Assembly (NCBI GenBank): GCA_046706145.1
Contig: JBJKPP010000140.1
Coordinates: 1-7,317, forward strand
Direction of reading: 5' to 3'
Length of the DNA: 7,317 nt
From: JBJKPP01 sp046706145
Lineage (GTDB): Bacteria; Bacteroidota; Ignavibacteria; Ignavibacteriales; Ignavibacteriaceae
In this document: positions 6,754 to 7,317 of the stretch, piece after piece
How positions within the stretch are numbered: position 1 is the stretch's first letter
Layout of the letters: the number at the start of each line of letters is the position of its first letter
Translations under genes and position numbers: made by a program
Notes under the pieces: generated by a model
Told to the model about the DNA's origin: nothing
The model's input: the letters and a program-made list of their open reading frames with translations, nothing else
Databases searched by the model: none

Positions 6754-6762
6754 CACCTCTCC

Positions 6763-6976
6763 GGCTGTCGAAGTTGTAAAAAAAAGAATATTTGTAAGAA
6801 CTTGTATAATTTATTAATTCAACCGCCCTTTGAAACGCGGTTTAACTGCAATTCAAAAGCAACATAGACCCGTCGTCTTATCCATCACCGTAGAGAAAAA
6901 ACTGTCACAAAGATACTATTTTTTGTGAACTTTGAAAAATGAAGTTTGTTACATTAAATCATTTCTAAAATAGTGC
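6763..6976. other. Intergenic region upstream of the tRNA repeats
   Basis: 6763-6803 is the diverged third copy of the tRNA-Ser flank. Beyond it no gene is seen. AACCGC (6821-6826) can pair with GCGGTT (6837-6842), which on the minus strand is followed only by a weak T-rich stretch. TCACAAA (6905-6911) can pair with TTTGTGA (6922-6928). Either may help end transcription of the RCK_C gene, but neither is a textbook terminator. Confidence 0.45.
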
Positions 6977-7317
6977 TTAATCCTTAGGAGCAAATTCCTT
7001 CTTCAGTTTTTCAATCACGTAATCACTTCCAAAAACAATTAGTTGATCATCGCTCTCTAAAACTGTATATGGGTGTGGAATTAAAAGATTTTCATCTCTT
7101 AAAATACCCGCAATTTCAAAATTAAATTCTTGCTTATCTAATAAACAGTTGTCTTTAATTTTTGTCCCAATACACTGGCTATCCTTTCTCAATGTACCGA
7201 AAAAAAGTTTTTTACCATCTGGCATATTTAAAGTAATATCTGACTTTAGAAGGGAAATGAAATCAAGATGTTCTATATCGAGATTATTGAATGCTCTTCT
7301 TTCTGATAATAATCTCA
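6977..7317 (-). CDS. C-terminal part of a protein with an RCK_C (TrkA-C) domain
   Basis: The frame ending with TAA at 6979-6977 stays open to the right window edge, giving 112 visible residues; the methionine at 7225 is therefore probably internal. The last 70 or so residues have the RCK_C pattern: FGTLRKDSQCIGTKIKDN, then FEIAGILRDENLLIPHPYTVLESDDQLIVFGS, with the usual 'I-x-R-x-x-x-x-x-x-P' strand-turn and 'L-x-x-x-D-x-L-x-V-x-G' ending. In known proteins this cytoplasmic domain binds a ligand and gates potassium channels, Trk uptake subunits, or antiporters and other carriers. The preceding residues (RLLSERRAFNNLDIEHLDF) are soluble and look like a linker. The transport or NAD-binding part lies outside the window, so which of these it is cannot be decided. 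A 6-kb distance and other genes separate it from the glycosidase unit. Confidence 0.75.
   Translation of the reverse strand, partial: RLLSERRAFNNLDIEHLDFISLLKSDITLNMPDGKKLFFGTLRKDSQCIGTKIKDNCLLDKQEFNFEIAGILRDENLLIPHPYTVLESDDQLIVFGSDYVIEKLKKEFAPKD

Larger units (their letters stand above)
6553..6762 (-). repeat. Tandem 105-bp repeat, two units, derived from the tRNA-Ser locus
   Basis: 6553-6657 and 6658-6762 are two direct units of exactly 105 bp, differing at about 10 positions (mostly transitions). Each unit, read on the minus strand, has an AT-rich flank with the promoter-like pair, then CAGCC and a tRNA-Ser 5' fragment. A third, diverged copy of the flank continues to about 6803, where GAACTT at 6798-6803 keeps the 105-bp register. 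The first unit directly supplies the upstream region of the intact tRNA gene. Confidence 0.9.
6698..6762 (-). pseudogene. Truncated tRNA-Ser copy with two palindromes (distal copy)
   Basis: This has the same structure as the copy 105 bp downstream: GGAGAGG at 6762-6756, the TGAAGGCAA link, and CTAAACC after the second palindrome. Palindrome A is intact, while palindrome B has mismatches or wobbles. It lacks an anticodon and the 3' half of the tRNA. Confidence 0.83.

Noticed and set aside
6553..6762. Possible CRISPR array or integron-like repeat
   Set aside because: The 105-bp units are contiguous without unique spacers, and their content is explained by the tRNA-Ser gene and its flank plus palindromes.
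6905..6928. TCACAAA / TTTGTGA as a CRP/FNR-type site
   Set aside because: The half-sites are in the opposite order to TGTGA-N6-TCACA, so it is at most a weak hairpin.
7223..7225. Methionine at 7225 as the start of an 82-residue protein
   Set aside because: The frame continues upstream without a stop to the window edge and no convincing ribosome site precedes this codon.

Overview
The window looks like chromosomal DNA from an AT-rich Gram-negative bacterium of the Bacteroidota / Ignavibacteriota (FCB) group. This is an inference. It rests on three exported proteins with Sec signals (one an outer-membrane barrel of the type common there), a FucP/GluP-type sugar carrier, a PA14-containing family 3 glycosidase, promoter-like TAnnTTTG boxes, and very AT-rich spacers. 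Unlike many Bacteroidetes, most genes here have recognisable purine-rich ribosome binding sites. No phage, transposase or CRISPR gene is present.

Layout. Positions 1-767 (minus) hold the N-terminal 255 residues of an exported M1-family metallo-aminopeptidase, cut by the window edge. Positions 923-3427 (minus) hold a complete exported GH3 beta-glucosidase-type enzyme with an inserted PA14 domain. A 502-bp divergent spacer separates it from a GluP/FucP-family sugar:proton symporter at 3930-5360 (plus). An AT-rich 372-bp spacer leads to a small outer-membrane beta-barrel protein at 5733-6359 (plus), which ends at a strong hairpin terminator. Facing it on the minus strand is a tRNA-Ser(GCU) gene at 6463-6552. 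A minus-strand gene ending at 6977 and running off the right edge encodes a protein with a C-terminal RCK_C (TrkA-C) domain.

Function. The divergent glycosidase and sugar carrier suggest a small saccharide-use unit: oligosaccharides or glucosides are cut outside the inner membrane and the released hexose is imported with protons. The other genes have no evident functional link.

The most unusual part is directly upstream of the tRNA-Ser gene. Two 105-bp tandem units (6553-6657 and 6658-6762), plus a decayed third flank, each repeat the tRNA upstream/promoter region and a 5' piece of the tRNA. In each piece the D-arm and the anticodon arm are replaced by short palindromes. The palindromes share a CCCGA-N4-TCGGG core, intact in three of the four and degraded in the fourth. 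This looks like tRNA duplication combined with insertion of a small dispersed palindromic element, or possibly a tandem family of structured tRNA-derived RNAs.
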